Assembly: GCA_964344035.1 (NCBI GenBank)
Contig: CAYFLK010000004.1
Coordinates: 1 to 64,000 of the forward strand
From: UBA1014 sp964344035
Lineage (GTDB): Bacteria > SAR324 > NAC60-12
DNA: 64,000 nt
Reading direction: 5' to 3'
The translations under genes were made by a program, and so were the position numbers. Below are positions 28,253-38,192 of the stretch, in pieces (the first letter of the stretch is position 1; the number at the start of each line of letters is the position of its first letter). Below the pieces are notes generated by a model that was given only the letters and a program-made list of their open reading frames with translations, searched no databases and was not told the origin of the DNA.

Positions 28253-29116
28253 TTGTCAATCCTCGTTCAGGACTTGTATTCCGCACAAACACGGGTATAC
28301 GGGGTTATCGGAAGTCCGGTATCTCATTCCCTTTCGCCCGCAATGCATAATTCCGCATTTGCCGAACTGGGAATGGATGCAGTGTATGTAGCATTTCTCG
28401 TGAACTCCAATCAGGTCGAGGAAGCAATGAACGGGATACGCGGGCTGAACATAGCCGGGGTAAACGTCACAGTCCCGCACAAAACCGCGGTAATACCGTT
28501 TTTAGACGAAATCACACCAACAGCCCGGAGGATCGGAGCAGTGAACACTATCCGCAACGATGAGGGGCGCCTGTCCGGAGATAACACAGATGCGGCCGGG
28601 GTGCTTCGCTCTCTAAGGGAATGGGGGTTTGACCCGACCGGCAAAACCATTGGGATCCTCGGCGCCGGAGGGGCTGCGCGTGCGCTGCTGGCAGGGTTCA
28701 CCGAGGCGGGCGCTTTGACCGTTATGATCGCCAACCGCACTGTTTCACGCGCTGAGCGGCTTGTTCAAAATTACGCGGAAGTGATTTCTTCCGTTACACT
28801 GAAGGCCGTTTCATTGGAATCTCTTTTGGCAATGCCACTGGACCTGCTGGTGAACACCACTACGGTCGGGATGAAGGGGGGTGATTCTCCTTGTGAACTT
28901 GATCGGGCGGTAGAAATAAGAAATGTGCTCGACATCATTTACAGCCCTGGCGAAACAGCTCTGCTCAAACAGGCTAAACTGATGAATATCCCCTGCCTCA
29001 ATGGATTGGGAATGCTGCTGTATCAGGGCTGTGAAGCGTTTACATTCTGGACAGGGCTGCCCGCCCCGGTGGAAGTGATGCGCCGCACCCTGAATGCTAA
29101 ACTCAAAGAAGCCTGA
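28253..29116 (+). CDS. aroE: shikimate dehydrogenase
   Basis: A 287-residue AroE reducing 3-dehydroshikimate with NADPH. The substrate motif SHSLSPAMHN, the catalytic lysine in NVTVPHKTAV, GDNTDAAGVLRSL, and the nucleotide-binding GILGAGGAARALLAGF are all present, as is the C-terminal QGCEAFTFWTG. The frame opens with a TTG at 28253 and no strong Shine-Dalgarno sequence is seen; no better ATG lies before the conserved VYGVIGSPVSHS segment. It is in a same-strand run with ptsH and xseA. Confidence 0.95.
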   Translation: MSILVQDLYSAQTRVYGVIGSPVSHSLSPAMHNSAFAELGMDAVYVAFLVNSNQVEEAMNGIRGLNIAGVNVTVPHKTAVIPFLDEITPTARRIGAVNTIRNDEGRLSGDNTDAAGVLRSLREWGFDPTGKTIGILGAGGAARALLAGFTEAGALTVMIANRTVSRAERLVQNYAEVISSVTLKAVSLESLLAMPLDLLVNTTTVGMKGGDSPCELDRAVEIRNVLDIIYSPGETALLKQAKLMNIPCLNGLGMLLYQGCEAFTFWTGLPAPVEVMRRTLNAKLKEA

Positions 29117-29141
29117 AACTTACCACGATTTAACATAATCC

Positions 29142-30626
29142 ATGCCTCCCCGCATTCCCTTTGAAATCGGACCTGTGACAGGGCATGGTCCGGAACCTGA
29201 AAGTTCAGGAAACCAAAACGATGGGCAGAGTGCCGGCTCCCTGACTTCAGACCCTGCAGTAGAGCCGAAAATACTCACCGTTTCTGAACTTACCCGCAAA
29301 ATCCGGATGGTCCTGGAAGGGAAATTCAGAATGGTCCATGTCGGTGGAGAACTGTCAAATGTCCGTTGTGCTGCGTCCGGTCACTGGTATTTTGTTTTGA
29401 AGGATGAGCAAACCCAGGTCCGCGGTGTCTTGTTTCGTCAAAATGCTTCCCGCTTGCGATTTCAACCGGAGGATGGACTTGAAGTGATCGTTCGCGGTCA
29501 CTTGAGTGTGTATGCCACGCGTGGCGAATACCAAATCAATGTCGCATACATGGAGCCCCGCGGGATGGGGGCGCTGCAGCTTGCATACGAACAACTGAAA
29601 ACACGTCTGTATAATGAGGGGCTGTTTGACGCGCGTCACAAAAAAAACATGCCCGGAATCCCGCGATGCATAGGACTGGTGACTTCTTCCTCGGGGGCCG
29701 CGATTCACGACATGCTGACTGTCCTTAAACGACGCTTCTCCTCAATTCCCGTGCTGATATATCCTTCCCTGGTCCAAGGTGAACAAGCCCCGCAAAACTT
29801 GATAGAGGGTGTTCGAGAATTAAACCGGCGACGGAAAACGCATAAAATCGACGTTTTGATCATTGGACGTGGTGGAGGTTCACTGGAAGACCTCTGGGCG
29901 TTTAATGATGAATCACTGGCAAGAGAAATCAATGCGTCCATGATCCCGGTGATTTCCGCGGTCGGTCATGAAACCGATTTCACAATCGTGGATTTTGTCA
30001 GCGACCTGCGCGCCCCTACTCCTTCGGCTGCAATGGAACTTGCAGTTCCCAACAGGGCTGAATTGCTGGAAAAAATATTGCAGCCTGAAACACGTTTGAA
30101 ACGTGCCGTGAAATCCCGCACTGAATTGGAATTTGAAAGAGTATCAGTCCTCCGCCGGCGTCTTTCCACACCGTTTTCCACAATTGAACAGCATGTGCAG
30201 CGTGCGGACGATTTGGCGAACCTGCTGAGGGAGAGGATGAAAAGAGTATTGGAAACCAGGCTCACGCTGGAAAATTCTTTAAGTGACAGGCTGCTGCTGC
30301 TGAATCCCGCCAGAAATATGCAAATGCACAGGAAGAATATAAGCATCCTGCAATCCAGACTTCCCGGGTTGGTGCGCAATCGCCTGAACCAATCTCTTGA
30401 GCGCTGTCGTAACACATCCGGATTGCTCGATTCACTAAACCCCATCTCCGTGCTTCATCGCGGATTCACTCTTGCTGAAACTCCCGAAGGCAACTTGATC
30501 CAATCCGTCAAACAGATCAGTCCCGGAGATATCATGAGTCTGCACCTCTCTGATGGCACGGTAAAATCACAAGTGTTCGAGAAAAGTGACCGGGTTCCCT
30601 CGTACTCCTCGGAATCAGGAAGGTAA
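29142..30626 (+). CDS. xseA: exodeoxyribonuclease VII large subunit
   Basis: A 494-residue XseA. After a 45-residue polar, low-complexity leader come the OB-fold (GELSNVRCAASGHWYF, RGEYQINV) and the catalytic core (GLVTSSSGAAIHDML, IIGRGGGSLEDLWAFNDE, ISAVGHETDFTIVDFVSDLRAPTPSAA). A long coiled coil follows, then a C-terminal VLHRGFTLA. It degrades single-stranded DNA with XseB, which is not adjacent. It is 25 bases downstream of aroE. Confidence 0.96.
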   Translation: MPPRIPFEIGPVTGHGPEPESSGNQNDGQSAGSLTSDPAVEPKILTVSELTRKIRMVLEGKFRMVHVGGELSNVRCAASGHWYFVLKDEQTQVRGVLFRQNASRLRFQPEDGLEVIVRGHLSVYATRGEYQINVAYMEPRGMGALQLAYEQLKTRLYNEGLFDARHKKNMPGIPRCIGLVTSSSGAAIHDMLTVLKRRFSSIPVLIYPSLVQGEQAPQNLIEGVRELNRRRKTHKIDVLIIGRGGGSLEDLWAFNDESLAREINASMIPVISAVGHETDFTIVDFVSDLRAPTPSAAMELAVPNRAELLEKILQPETRLKRAVKSRTELEFERVSVLRRRLSTPFSTIEQHVQRADDLANLLRERMKRVLETRLTLENSLSDRLLLLNPARNMQMHRKNISILQSRLPGLVRNRLNQSLERCRNTSGLLDSLNPISVLHRGFTLAETPEGNLIQSVKQISPGDIMSLHLSDGTVKSQVFEKSDRVPSYSSESGR

Positions 30627-30841
30627 GATAACGCTGGTCGGGATGTGCTTCATATCCGGCTTGAAGTGATTATTCTATTTTCATCCATGGTCTGCGTCCC
30701 CGGTTGACCATCTCCCTCCGCGGTAGAAGTTCCACAATCAGCATGTTTAAGAAAAGTATTTCCATTAGGGAAGCGGCTTGATATAAGAAAGTTGTTGTAC
30801 CATGAATTCATATTTTCTTTCATCCAGCCCGTGATTTGTTT

Positions 30842-33595
30842 ATGGACACGAATTCCTATCTCAGCAATGGAGATATTGGGGCTTTTGAAAGCCTCTATAA
30901 TCAATTTCAGCAAAACCCTGAAAACCTGGACAGGGAATGGCGCAAGTTTTTTGAGGGATTCGAATTCTCCCGCACGGATTTTCTGGATGTCGGGGGGGGA
31001 ATCCGTGCTGCGGTAAAAATAGACGAGGATGCTCAGGCATCATTCCAAAAGGAAATCGCGGTCAGCAACCTCATCGGCGCCTACCGTCAGAGAGGGCATC
31101 TTTTTGCAAAGACCAATCCGGTACGCCCCAGGCGAAAACATGAAATGCCGATCGTGCTTACGGATTTCGGCCTCAGTGAAGCAGACATGGAATCGGTCTT
31201 TCAGGCAGGCAGCCGCATCGGTCTCGGCCCCTCCTCACTTAAGGAAATAATCGCTTTTCTCGAACAGACTTATTGCGGGTCGGTTGGAGTGGAATACAAA
31301 TTCGTGCGCACCCCGGAAGTGTTGCGATGGCTTGAAGAGCGGATGGAATCATGCCGCAACACCCCTCGGTACACAACGGAAGAAAGACTGCATCACCTGC
31401 AGAAAGTCAATGAAGCAGTTGCATTCGAGAATTTTCTGCATACCAGATTTGTCGGTCAGAAACGCTTTTCTCTCGAAGGCGCTGAGGCAATCATTCCCGC
31501 TCTGGATACGATTGTTGAAAAAGGAGTGGGATTTGGAGTAAAGGAATATGTCATCGGCATGGCGCATCGTGGAAGATTGAACGTACTGGCGAATATCCTC
31601 GGGAAAACATATGAAGACATATTCATGGAATTCGAGGGCAGGGAAGTCGGCACAGACGGTTTTGAGGGTGATGTCAAATATCACATGGGTTTTTCCAGCG
31701 ACAAGCGCGCACGCACCGGAGATATGATCCACCTCAGTCTCACCCCCAATCCGTCACATCTTGAAGCAGTAAACCCTGTGGTGGCAGGCATCGCCAGGGG
31801 AAAGATAGAACGCAGGTATGACGGAGATGAAAACAAACTGGTCCCCATTCTTATCCATGGAGACGCATCTATCTCCGGACAGGGCATCATCTACGAAATG
31901 CTGCAGATGTCGCAGCTTCCGGGATACCGCGTTGGCGGCACGGTACATGTTGTGTTGAATAACCAAGTGGGTTTCACCGCGGATTATAACGAAGGGCGCT
32001 CGAGCACCTATTGCACTGACGTGGCGAAAACCACGTTGTCCCCTGTTTTTCATGTAAATGGGGATGACATTGACGCAGTTGTATACGTCACTGAACTCGC
32101 GCTGGAGTTCCGGCAAAAGTTTCACCGTGATGTATTTGTAGACATTGTCTGCTATCGCAGGCACGGGCATAATGAGTCCGATGAACCACGGTTTACACAA
32201 CCTTCTCTGTACAAGCGGATTGCCCAACATCCCAACACACGGGATGTTTACAGTAGTATCCTGATCGAAAGCGGTCATTTGAGTCAGGATGAGGTGAATG
32301 ACATTGATCGACGATTCAAAAAGTATCTTAGTGAACGGCACGAAAACTCAAAACAGTTTGAAAGCCCAAAAATCACTTCCTTCCTGGAAGGCGCGTGGAA
32401 CGGAATCCGCCAGGCGCATGAGAGGGATTTCGACATTTCCCCGGAAACCGGGATTGATCCGGATTCCTTTTTGCTTCTTTCCGAAAAAGCTGCTCACCTG
32501 CCTGAAGACATACAGTTTTTCCCCAAAATCCGGAAACTCTATGAGCAAAGGCGGGCAATGGTTCACAAGCATGAAATGCTTGACTGGGGGATGGCTGAAA
32601 CAATGGCATACGCATCTCTTCTGCATGAGCACCGACCGGTAAGGATCAGCGGGCAGGATTCCGGAAGAGGCACATTTTCTCATCGGCATGCGGTCGTGAC
32701 CGCTGAAGACGATTTCAAATACATGCCTCTTAACCACCTGTCTACAGAACAAGCTCCCTTTTCAGTGTATAATTCACTGCTTTCAGAATACGGGGTACTC
32801 GGATTTGAATTCGGATATGCCTATTCGACTCCCCGGAGTTTAACCATTTGGGAAGCACAATTCGGGGATTTCAGCAATGGCGCGCAGATCATTATCGACC
32901 AGTTCCTCAGTTCCTCGGAAACCAAATGGCAGCGAATGAACGGACTTGTACTTTTTCTCCCCCACGGTCATGAAGGGCAGGGTCCGGAACATTCTTCGGC
33001 ACGCGTAGAGCGGTTCGTGTCGCTGTGCGCGGACAACAATTTAATGATAGTCAACTGCACCACTCCGGCAAATATCTTCCATGTCCTGAGAAGACAAATG
33101 GCTTTGCCGTTTCGTAAACCGCTTATCGTGTTTACTCCAAAAAGTCTTTTGCGGCACCCTCGCTGTGTCAGTCCACTCAACGATTTCCTTAGCGGCACCA
33201 GGTTTCATGAAGTTATCGACGACGAAGTGAATGACAGGCTCAAGGTAAGCAAATTACTTTTTTGTTGCGGAAAGGTATTCTACGATCTGGATGAATACCG
33301 GCAAAAGCAAAAAAGAGACGATGTAGCCTTGGTGCGCATGGAGCAGCTTTATCCGCTGCCGGAGAAGCAGTTAAAAAAAATGATTGCAAAATATCCCGCG
33401 GTTAAACATTGGTGCTGGGTGCAGGAGGAGCCGGAAAACATGGGACCATGGCCTTTGATAAAGAGCAAAATCAACTTCACTGCCAAACCTCTTGAACTTG
33501 TCTCACGGAAGGAAAATGCCTCTCCCGCAAGCGGATATGCAAAAAAACACAAAGTGCATCAGCAGCAGTTGATCGAACGCGCGTTTCATTTGTGA
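30842..33595 (+). CDS. sucA: 2-oxoglutarate dehydrogenase E1 component
   Basis: A 917-residue thiamine-dependent E1, the usual length. The N-terminal docking segment (LSNGDIGAFESLYNQF) is followed by the catalytic region VIGMAHRGRLNVLANILGK, HGDASISGQGIIYEMLQMSQ (quoted to twenty), NNQVGFT and the transketolase-like RISGQDSGRGTFSHRHAV. It decarboxylates 2-oxoglutarate and succinylates the lipoyl arm of SucB. The ATG at 30842 is taken; TTG at 30836 is also open. It is first in the sucA-sucB-lpd operon; sucB follows after 34 bases. Confidence 0.96.
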   Translation: MDTNSYLSNGDIGAFESLYNQFQQNPENLDREWRKFFEGFEFSRTDFLDVGGGIRAAVKIDEDAQASFQKEIAVSNLIGAYRQRGHLFAKTNPVRPRRKHEMPIVLTDFGLSEADMESVFQAGSRIGLGPSSLKEIIAFLEQTYCGSVGVEYKFVRTPEVLRWLEERMESCRNTPRYTTEERLHHLQKVNEAVAFENFLHTRFVGQKRFSLEGAEAIIPALDTIVEKGVGFGVKEYVIGMAHRGRLNVLANILGKTYEDIFMEFEGREVGTDGFEGDVKYHMGFSSDKRARTGDMIHLSLTPNPSHLEAVNPVVAGIARGKIERRYDGDENKLVPILIHGDASISGQGIIYEMLQMSQLPGYRVGGTVHVVLNNQVGFTADYNEGRSSTYCTDVAKTTLSPVFHVNGDDIDAVVYVTELALEFRQKFHRDVFVDIVCYRRHGHNESDEPRFTQPSLYKRIAQHPNTRDVYSSILIESGHLSQDEVNDIDRRFKKYLSERHENSKQFESPKITSFLEGAWNGIRQAHERDFDISPETGIDPDSFLLLSEKAAHLPEDIQFFPKIRKLYEQRRAMVHKHEMLDWGMAETMAYASLLHEHRPVRISGQDSGRGTFSHRHAVVTAEDDFKYMPLNHLSTEQAPFSVYNSLLSEYGVLGFEFGYAYSTPRSLTIWEAQFGDFSNGAQIIIDQFLSSSETKWQRMNGLVLFLPHGHEGQGPEHSSARVERFVSLCADNNLMIVNCTTPANIFHVLRRQMALPFRKPLIVFTPKSLLRHPRCVSPLNDFLSGTRFHEVIDDEVNDRLKVSKLLFCCGKVFYDLDEYRQKQKRDDVALVRMEQLYPLPEKQLKKMIAKYPAVKHWCWVQEEPENMGPWPLIKSKINFTAKPLELVSRKENASPASGYAKKHKVHQQQLIERAFHL

Positions 33596-33629
33596 ACCAT
33601 CTCCATTCCTCCTTAAATCCCAAAAGAGT

Positions 33630-34868
33630 ATGTCTTTGCATGATGTTGCCATCCCCAGTCCGGGGGAATCGATTACCGAGGTTGAAATCGGAAACTGGCT
33701 GAAGAATGATGGAGACTATGTTCAGGTTGATGACCCGCTTTGTGAAATAGAAACAGACAAGGCTACATTACCGCTGATTGCTGATGTATCCGGTGTGTTG
33801 AGGATTGTTCTGGAACAATCGGCAGTGGCGTCGGTGGGAGACATTGCCTGCCGAATAGATACGGATGCCGTGCCCGGTGAGGTCTCTTCGTCTGCACGCG
33901 GCACATCTGTACAGCCTCCTGCCGAAGAAACAAACGGTCCGGCAGCGTCACAAAAACCGGAAATCTATGCCAGCGGTCACCCGGGTCCTGCCGCAAAGAA
34001 AATAATGGAGGAGAAGGGACTGACCCCGCAACAGGTTCCCGGAACAGGACCGGGAGGAAGAATCACCAAGGCGGATGTGCTCTCACAACCGGTGAGAGAG
34101 TCAGGACCGCAAGTAAAACAGAAACTGGCCGATGCTCCGGAATCCGTGACACCATCACAAGGGAAACTCCGGGAGGCCAGACGCGAGCGCATGTCGCGGC
34201 TGCGACGCAAGCTTTCTGAGAGACTGGTGTCGGTAAAAAACGAAACCGCCATGCTGACCACCTTCAACGAGGTGGACATGAATGCAGTCATTGATCTGCG
34301 GAAGCAATTCAGGGAATCGTTTGAAAATAAACACGGGGTTCGTCTGGGGTTCATGGGTTTTTTCGTGAAAGCATGTTGTGAGGCCCTGCGGGATTTTCCT
34401 TCCGTGAACTCGATGATTGACGGAGATGAACTTGTTTCCCACAACTACATAGACATGGGAATTGCAGTCAACGCACCTAAGGGGTTGTTGGTCCCTGTGA
34501 TTCGCAACGCGGAATCTCTATCTCTGGCTGAAATTGAAAAAGAAATCCGGCTGCTTGCTAAACGCGCCCGTGAAAACCAGCTCAGCCTGGAAGAAATGGA
34601 AGGAGGGACTTTCTCCATCACCAACGGTGGCGTTTTTGGGTCAATGCTTTCCACTCCAATCCTCAACCCCCCGCAAAGCGCCATTCTTGGGATGCACAAC
34701 ATCGTCGAGCGTCCAGTTGTTGTAGACGGGGAAGTGGCAGTGCGTCCGGTGATGTACCTTGCCCTGTCATACGATCACCGCGTGATCGACGGTCAGCAAT
34801 CTGTCAGTTTCCTGGTCCGGGTCAAAGAACTTTTGGAGACACCGGCGCGGATTGTCTTGGGAGTTTGA
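33630..34868 (+). CDS. sucB: dihydrolipoyllysine succinyltransferase (E2)
   Basis: A 412-residue E2 of 2-oxoglutarate dehydrogenase. One N-terminal lipoyl domain has the modified lysine Lys44 in EIETDKATL. A Pro/Ala-rich linker leads to an E1/E3-binding domain (PAAKKIMEEKGL...GPGGRITKADVL), another linker, and the catalytic domain with FTEVDM-like FNEVDMNAVIDLR and the active-site SYDHRVIDGQ near the C-terminus. Succinyl specificity is inferred from operon position and the single lipoyl domain. Confidence 0.95.
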   Translation: MSLHDVAIPSPGESITEVEIGNWLKNDGDYVQVDDPLCEIETDKATLPLIADVSGVLRIVLEQSAVASVGDIACRIDTDAVPGEVSSSARGTSVQPPAEETNGPAASQKPEIYASGHPGPAAKKIMEEKGLTPQQVPGTGPGGRITKADVLSQPVRESGPQVKQKLADAPESVTPSQGKLREARRERMSRLRRKLSERLVSVKNETAMLTTFNEVDMNAVIDLRKQFRESFENKHGVRLGFMGFFVKACCEALRDFPSVNSMIDGDELVSHNYIDMGIAVNAPKGLLVPVIRNAESLSLAEIEKEIRLLAKRARENQLSLEEMEGGTFSITNGGVFGSMLSTPILNPPQSAILGMHNIVERPVVVDGEVAVRPVMYLALSYDHRVIDGQQSVSFLVRVKELLETPARIVLGV

Positions 34869-34932
34869 ACGGTTCCCATTATCATCCATCTACCCTTACA
34901 GTCTAAAATCCCTCACAAACACGCACAATGCC

Positions 34933-36336
34933 ATGAACCAATACGACGTCACCGTAATCGGGTCCGGCCCGGGAGGTTATGTATCCGCAATCCGCAGTGC
35001 TCAACTCGGGATGAAAACAGCGTTGATTGAACGATATCCCACCCTGGGCGGTACATGCCTCAACGTCGGCTGCATTCCTTCGAAAGCCCTGCTGGATTCA
35101 AGCGAACATTTTTACAATGCCCGTACGCATTTTGAAACACACGGGATTGAAGTGAACGACCTGCGCCTGAACTGGGCAAAAATGCAGAAAAGAAAAGACG
35201 AGGTCGTTTCGCAAACATGTTCCGGGGTGGAATACCTGATGAAAAAAAACGGCATCGAAATTCTGCGAGGTCATGGGGCGTTCGAAGATGCCAAAAAACT
35301 TGTCGTCAACGGAACCAACGGGGAAAAAACAGAGATAATCACAAATAACGTGATCATTGCCACCGGGTCAAAACCTGCTTCGATCCCCGGGGTAGTCATC
35401 GACAAGCAGCGGGTCATTTCTTCCACTGAAGCGCTCAGACTGGATACGATCCCCAAAGAACTGGTGGTCATCGGAGGCGGCATCATCGGCTTGGAACTGG
35501 GGTCGGTGTATGCCCGTCTCGGCACAAATGTACAGGTAGTGGAATACCTTGACCGCCTGGTTCCGACCATGGACGGCTCCGTGAGCAAAGAAATGCTGCG
35601 CTGTCTGAAGAAACAGGGAATGCGGTTTCACCTCAGCCACGCCGTGCAAAACACCGAAGTCAAGGGTGAAAATGTGATTGTCAAAGCGCTGAACAAAAAA
35701 GGAAAAGAAGTCGAGTTCAAGGCGGATTACTGCCTGGTTGCCGTGGGGAGGAAACCTTACACAAAGGGGTTGAATCTGGAAACCGCCGGAATCACGGTTG
35801 ATGAGCAGGGTCGGATCCCCGTGAATGAGTGCCTGGAAACCGGCACTCATGGGATTTACGCCATCGGAGACGTCGTTCGCGGAGCCATGCTTGCGCACAA
35901 GGCCGAGGAAGAAGGGGTTTTTGCCGCGGAACATATTGCCGGACAGAAACCGCACATCAACTACCGCAACATCCCCGGCGTTCTATACACCTGGCCTGAA
36001 GCCGCGGGCGTGGGTTACACGGAGGAGGAGTTGAAAGCCGAAAACCGGGAATACAAAACCGGGTCCTTTCCCTTCAGGGCGTTGGGACGTGCGAGGGCCG
36101 CCATGGAAATCGAGGGGATGGTGAAAATCCTTGCTGACCCGGAATCGGACGAAATCCTCGGCGTCCACATGGTTGGGGCGCGGATCGCGGACTTGATTGC
36201 CGAAGCGGTGGTAGCCCTGGAATACCGCGCAAGCGCTGAAGACCTTTCACGCATCTGCCACGCACACCCGACTTTTTCGGAAGCAGTCAAGGAAGCCGCA
36301 CTGGATGCGACCGGCAAACGTGCTCTGCACATGTAA
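34933..36336 (+). CDS. lpdA: dihydrolipoyl dehydrogenase (E3)
   Basis: A 467-residue flavoprotein disulfide reductase reoxidising the lipoyl arm with NAD. FAD-binding GSGPGGYVSAI, the redox disulfide Cys42/Cys47 (GGTCLNVGCIPSK), the NAD motif VVIGGGIIGLELGSVYARLG, ATF-like YAIGDVVRGAMLAHKAEEEG and the catalytic HPTFSEAVKEAA at the C-terminus are present. The ATG at 34933 starts right at the FAD fold; the frame is open into the end of sucB (34852). It is last in the operon. Confidence 0.97.
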   Translation: MNQYDVTVIGSGPGGYVSAIRSAQLGMKTALIERYPTLGGTCLNVGCIPSKALLDSSEHFYNARTHFETHGIEVNDLRLNWAKMQKRKDEVVSQTCSGVEYLMKKNGIEILRGHGAFEDAKKLVVNGTNGEKTEIITNNVIIATGSKPASIPGVVIDKQRVISSTEALRLDTIPKELVVIGGGIIGLELGSVYARLGTNVQVVEYLDRLVPTMDGSVSKEMLRCLKKQGMRFHLSHAVQNTEVKGENVIVKALNKKGKEVEFKADYCLVAVGRKPYTKGLNLETAGITVDEQGRIPVNECLETGTHGIYAIGDVVRGAMLAHKAEEEGVFAAEHIAGQKPHINYRNIPGVLYTWPEAAGVGYTEEELKAENREYKTGSFPFRALGRARAAMEIEGMVKILADPESDEILGVHMVGARIADLIAEAVVALEYRASAEDLSRICHAHPTFSEAVKEAALDATGKRALHM

Positions 36337-36663
36337 AGATCGGTTAATTAATTTCCTAACACTGGCTTCGCCTGTAAACAATACAATCGGGATCGCTATC
36401 GTTATCGAATTCCGATTCCGATTTCGATTTCGAAAACGAAAAGTTTTAGACATATTGTCCAAGAATGAAATTGTAATAGACTAAGATTAGCCCCGACATG
36501 ACCATGCGTCGGCATCCCGGCAAACCCTGAAACACAAACACAGGTCTGTAACACCTTCCGCAGGAAGTCATTTCGCAAGAAATAGCTATAACAGGTATAT
36601 TGTGTAATACACCGGCAAATGACTTTTTGCGTTTGATACACACTTTCGGAGACGGGGTTTGCC
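36337..36663. other. intergenic region after lpd, holds short degenerate repeat
   Basis: 327 bases without a supported gene. It holds the TCG-rich degenerate repeat tract at 36386-36440 (separate entry). The remainder, to the hydrolase start, shows no hairpin terminator or RNA gene that I recognise. Confidence 0.5.
36386..36440. repeat. degenerate hexamer tract (GATTCC/GATTTCG-type)
   Basis: A run of six-base periodic words built on TATCG, GATTCC and GATTTC, ending in the palindrome TTTCGAAA. It is a low-complexity intergenic tract just after the sucAB-lpd operon. Its function is unknown; expansion by slippage is the simplest explanation. Confidence 0.6.
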
Positions 36664-37509
36664 ATGATGCGCTGGTTGCGCCGCCTGCTGATCTGGACCA
36701 TCCTGGTTGGCATTGGAGTTGCTATGCTTGCGCTGCTGCAGCATAAACTGATATACCACCCACGTTCATATGGTCCTGAATACCGGCGCCTTTTCGAGAG
36801 CCGGCTACGGAAGGTGAACTATCAAACTGCCGAAGGAAGGCAGACTGCTTTTTACTTGGGTCCTGAAGATACAAACAAACCGCCGGAATTACTGTGGATG
36901 GTATACGGAGGAAATGCTGCGCTGGCGTTGGACTGGATGTGGCTGGTGCAAAACGAGTCTTTGCGAAATGCTGGTTTTTTGCTCATCGACTACCCCGGAT
37001 TCGGTGAATGCGAGGGTTCGGCCTCCCCGGGATCGATCGATGCCTCCAGTGAAGCCGCGTACAGTCAATGGAGCATAACATATCTGGACGAAGAATCAGC
37101 GGGACACCACCCCCTCCTCGCGATACTGGGGCATTCCCTGGGTGCGGCAGCGGGCATGCGTTTCACCACCAAACATTTTGTTCAGAAGGTGGTGCTGATT
37201 TCCCCCTTCACCAGTGTTGCCGACATGGTGAAGGACATGTTCGGCGCATGGCTCATCCCCTTGCTCCGACATCGTTTTGACAACCTTGGTCCCCTGCGGG
37301 AACTGCTTAAGCAAAATCCTCCTCCGGAGATTCACATTTTTCATGGTTCGCGGGATGAAGTAATCCCGGTTAAAATGGGCAGGGAACTTGCGGCATTGGA
37401 CACAAAGCTGATCCGTTATCATGAGATCGAGGGCGGCTATCACAACACCATTCTCCAGGATGCGCTTGGGGAAATACTTGCATCGATGTCCACACACCAC
37501 GTGGATTGA
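36664..37509 (+). CDS. membrane-anchored alpha/beta hydrolase
   Basis: A 281-residue alpha/beta hydrolase with an N-terminal signal anchor (about residues 7-25). The catalytic triad is visible as Ser158 in the GHSLG nucleophile elbow, Asp231 in HGSRDEVIP and His260 in GGYHNT. The oxyanion region YGGN (81-84) and LLIDYPGFGECEG resemble the Bem46/YfhR-like group. The substrate is unknown. It probably acts at the periplasmic face or inner membrane. It precedes a LysE exporter gene by about 40 bases. Confidence 0.85.
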   Translation: MMRWLRRLLIWTILVGIGVAMLALLQHKLIYHPRSYGPEYRRLFESRLRKVNYQTAEGRQTAFYLGPEDTNKPPELLWMVYGGNAALALDWMWLVQNESLRNAGFLLIDYPGFGECEGSASPGSIDASSEAAYSQWSITYLDEESAGHHPLLAILGHSLGAAAGMRFTTKHFVQKVVLISPFTSVADMVKDMFGAWLIPLLRHRFDNLGPLRELLKQNPPPEIHIFHGSRDEVIPVKMGRELAALDTKLIRYHEIEGGYHNTILQDALGEILASMSTHHVD

Positions 37510-37551
37510 ACGCCCCCCTTCAAAACTCCTGTGCAACCTCCTATACACTGC

Positions 37552-38169
37552 ATGACTCTCCTTGCACTTGCCGGATTGGCTGGAGCGATGTTCATTTTGG
37601 CCGTAATTCCTGGACCTGGTGTATTCGCAACTGTTTCACGCGCGCTGGCTTCCGGGTTCCCTCACGCAGCCGTTTTGATCTGCGGGATTGTGCTTGGAGA
37701 TCTGCTGTTTCTCCTTGCCGCCATATACGGACTCGCGCTTGTTGCTGATTTACTGGGAGGTTTTTTCCTTGCGGTAAAAATCTGCGGCGGATTGTACCTT
37801 GTGTGGTTGGGAGTGCGGATGTGGTCCACGGAGAATTATGGTTCTGATTTCGACAACAATCTGATCAAAACCTGGAAATCGGATTTTCTCTGCGGATTGG
37901 TAATAACCTTGGGCAACCCTAAGGTGATCTTGTTTTATCTCGGTTTCCTGCCGACTTTCATTGACCTCCACACATTGACCGCGTCCAGTGTTGTGGCGGT
38001 TGTGCTCATTGTATCAACGGTGCTCGGAGGAGTGATGCTCGGTTACGCGCTTGCCGCGGCTGGCGCCGGGAAACTACTGAAAAACCCGCGGGCATTGAAA
38101 TGGCTTCATCGCACATCCGGAGGTATGATGATGGGAGTAGGCGCAACCCTGGTTTTGAAATCACCATGA
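37552..38169 (+). CDS. LysE/RhtB family amino-acid exporter
   Basis: A 205-residue inner-membrane protein with about six hydrophobic spans. The family signature IPGPGVFATVSRALASGF is near the N-terminus, and LCGLVITLGNPKVILFYLGFLP is in the middle (quoted in separate parts of the pattern). It exports amino acids or related metabolites driven by the proton gradient; the substrate is unknown. The ATG at 37552 is chosen; GTG at 37531 is open. It sits between the hydrolase gene and mazG on the same strand. Confidence 0.88.
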   Translation: MTLLALAGLAGAMFILAVIPGPGVFATVSRALASGFPHAAVLICGIVLGDLLFLLAAIYGLALVADLLGGFFLAVKICGGLYLVWLGVRMWSTENYGSDFDNNLIKTWKSDFLCGLVITLGNPKVILFYLGFLPTFIDLHTLTASSVVAVVLIVSTVLGGVMLGYALAAAGAGKLLKNPRALKWLHRTSGGMMMGVGATLVLKSP

Positions 38170-38192
38170 AACCTATTCTTTTTTAAAAACCA

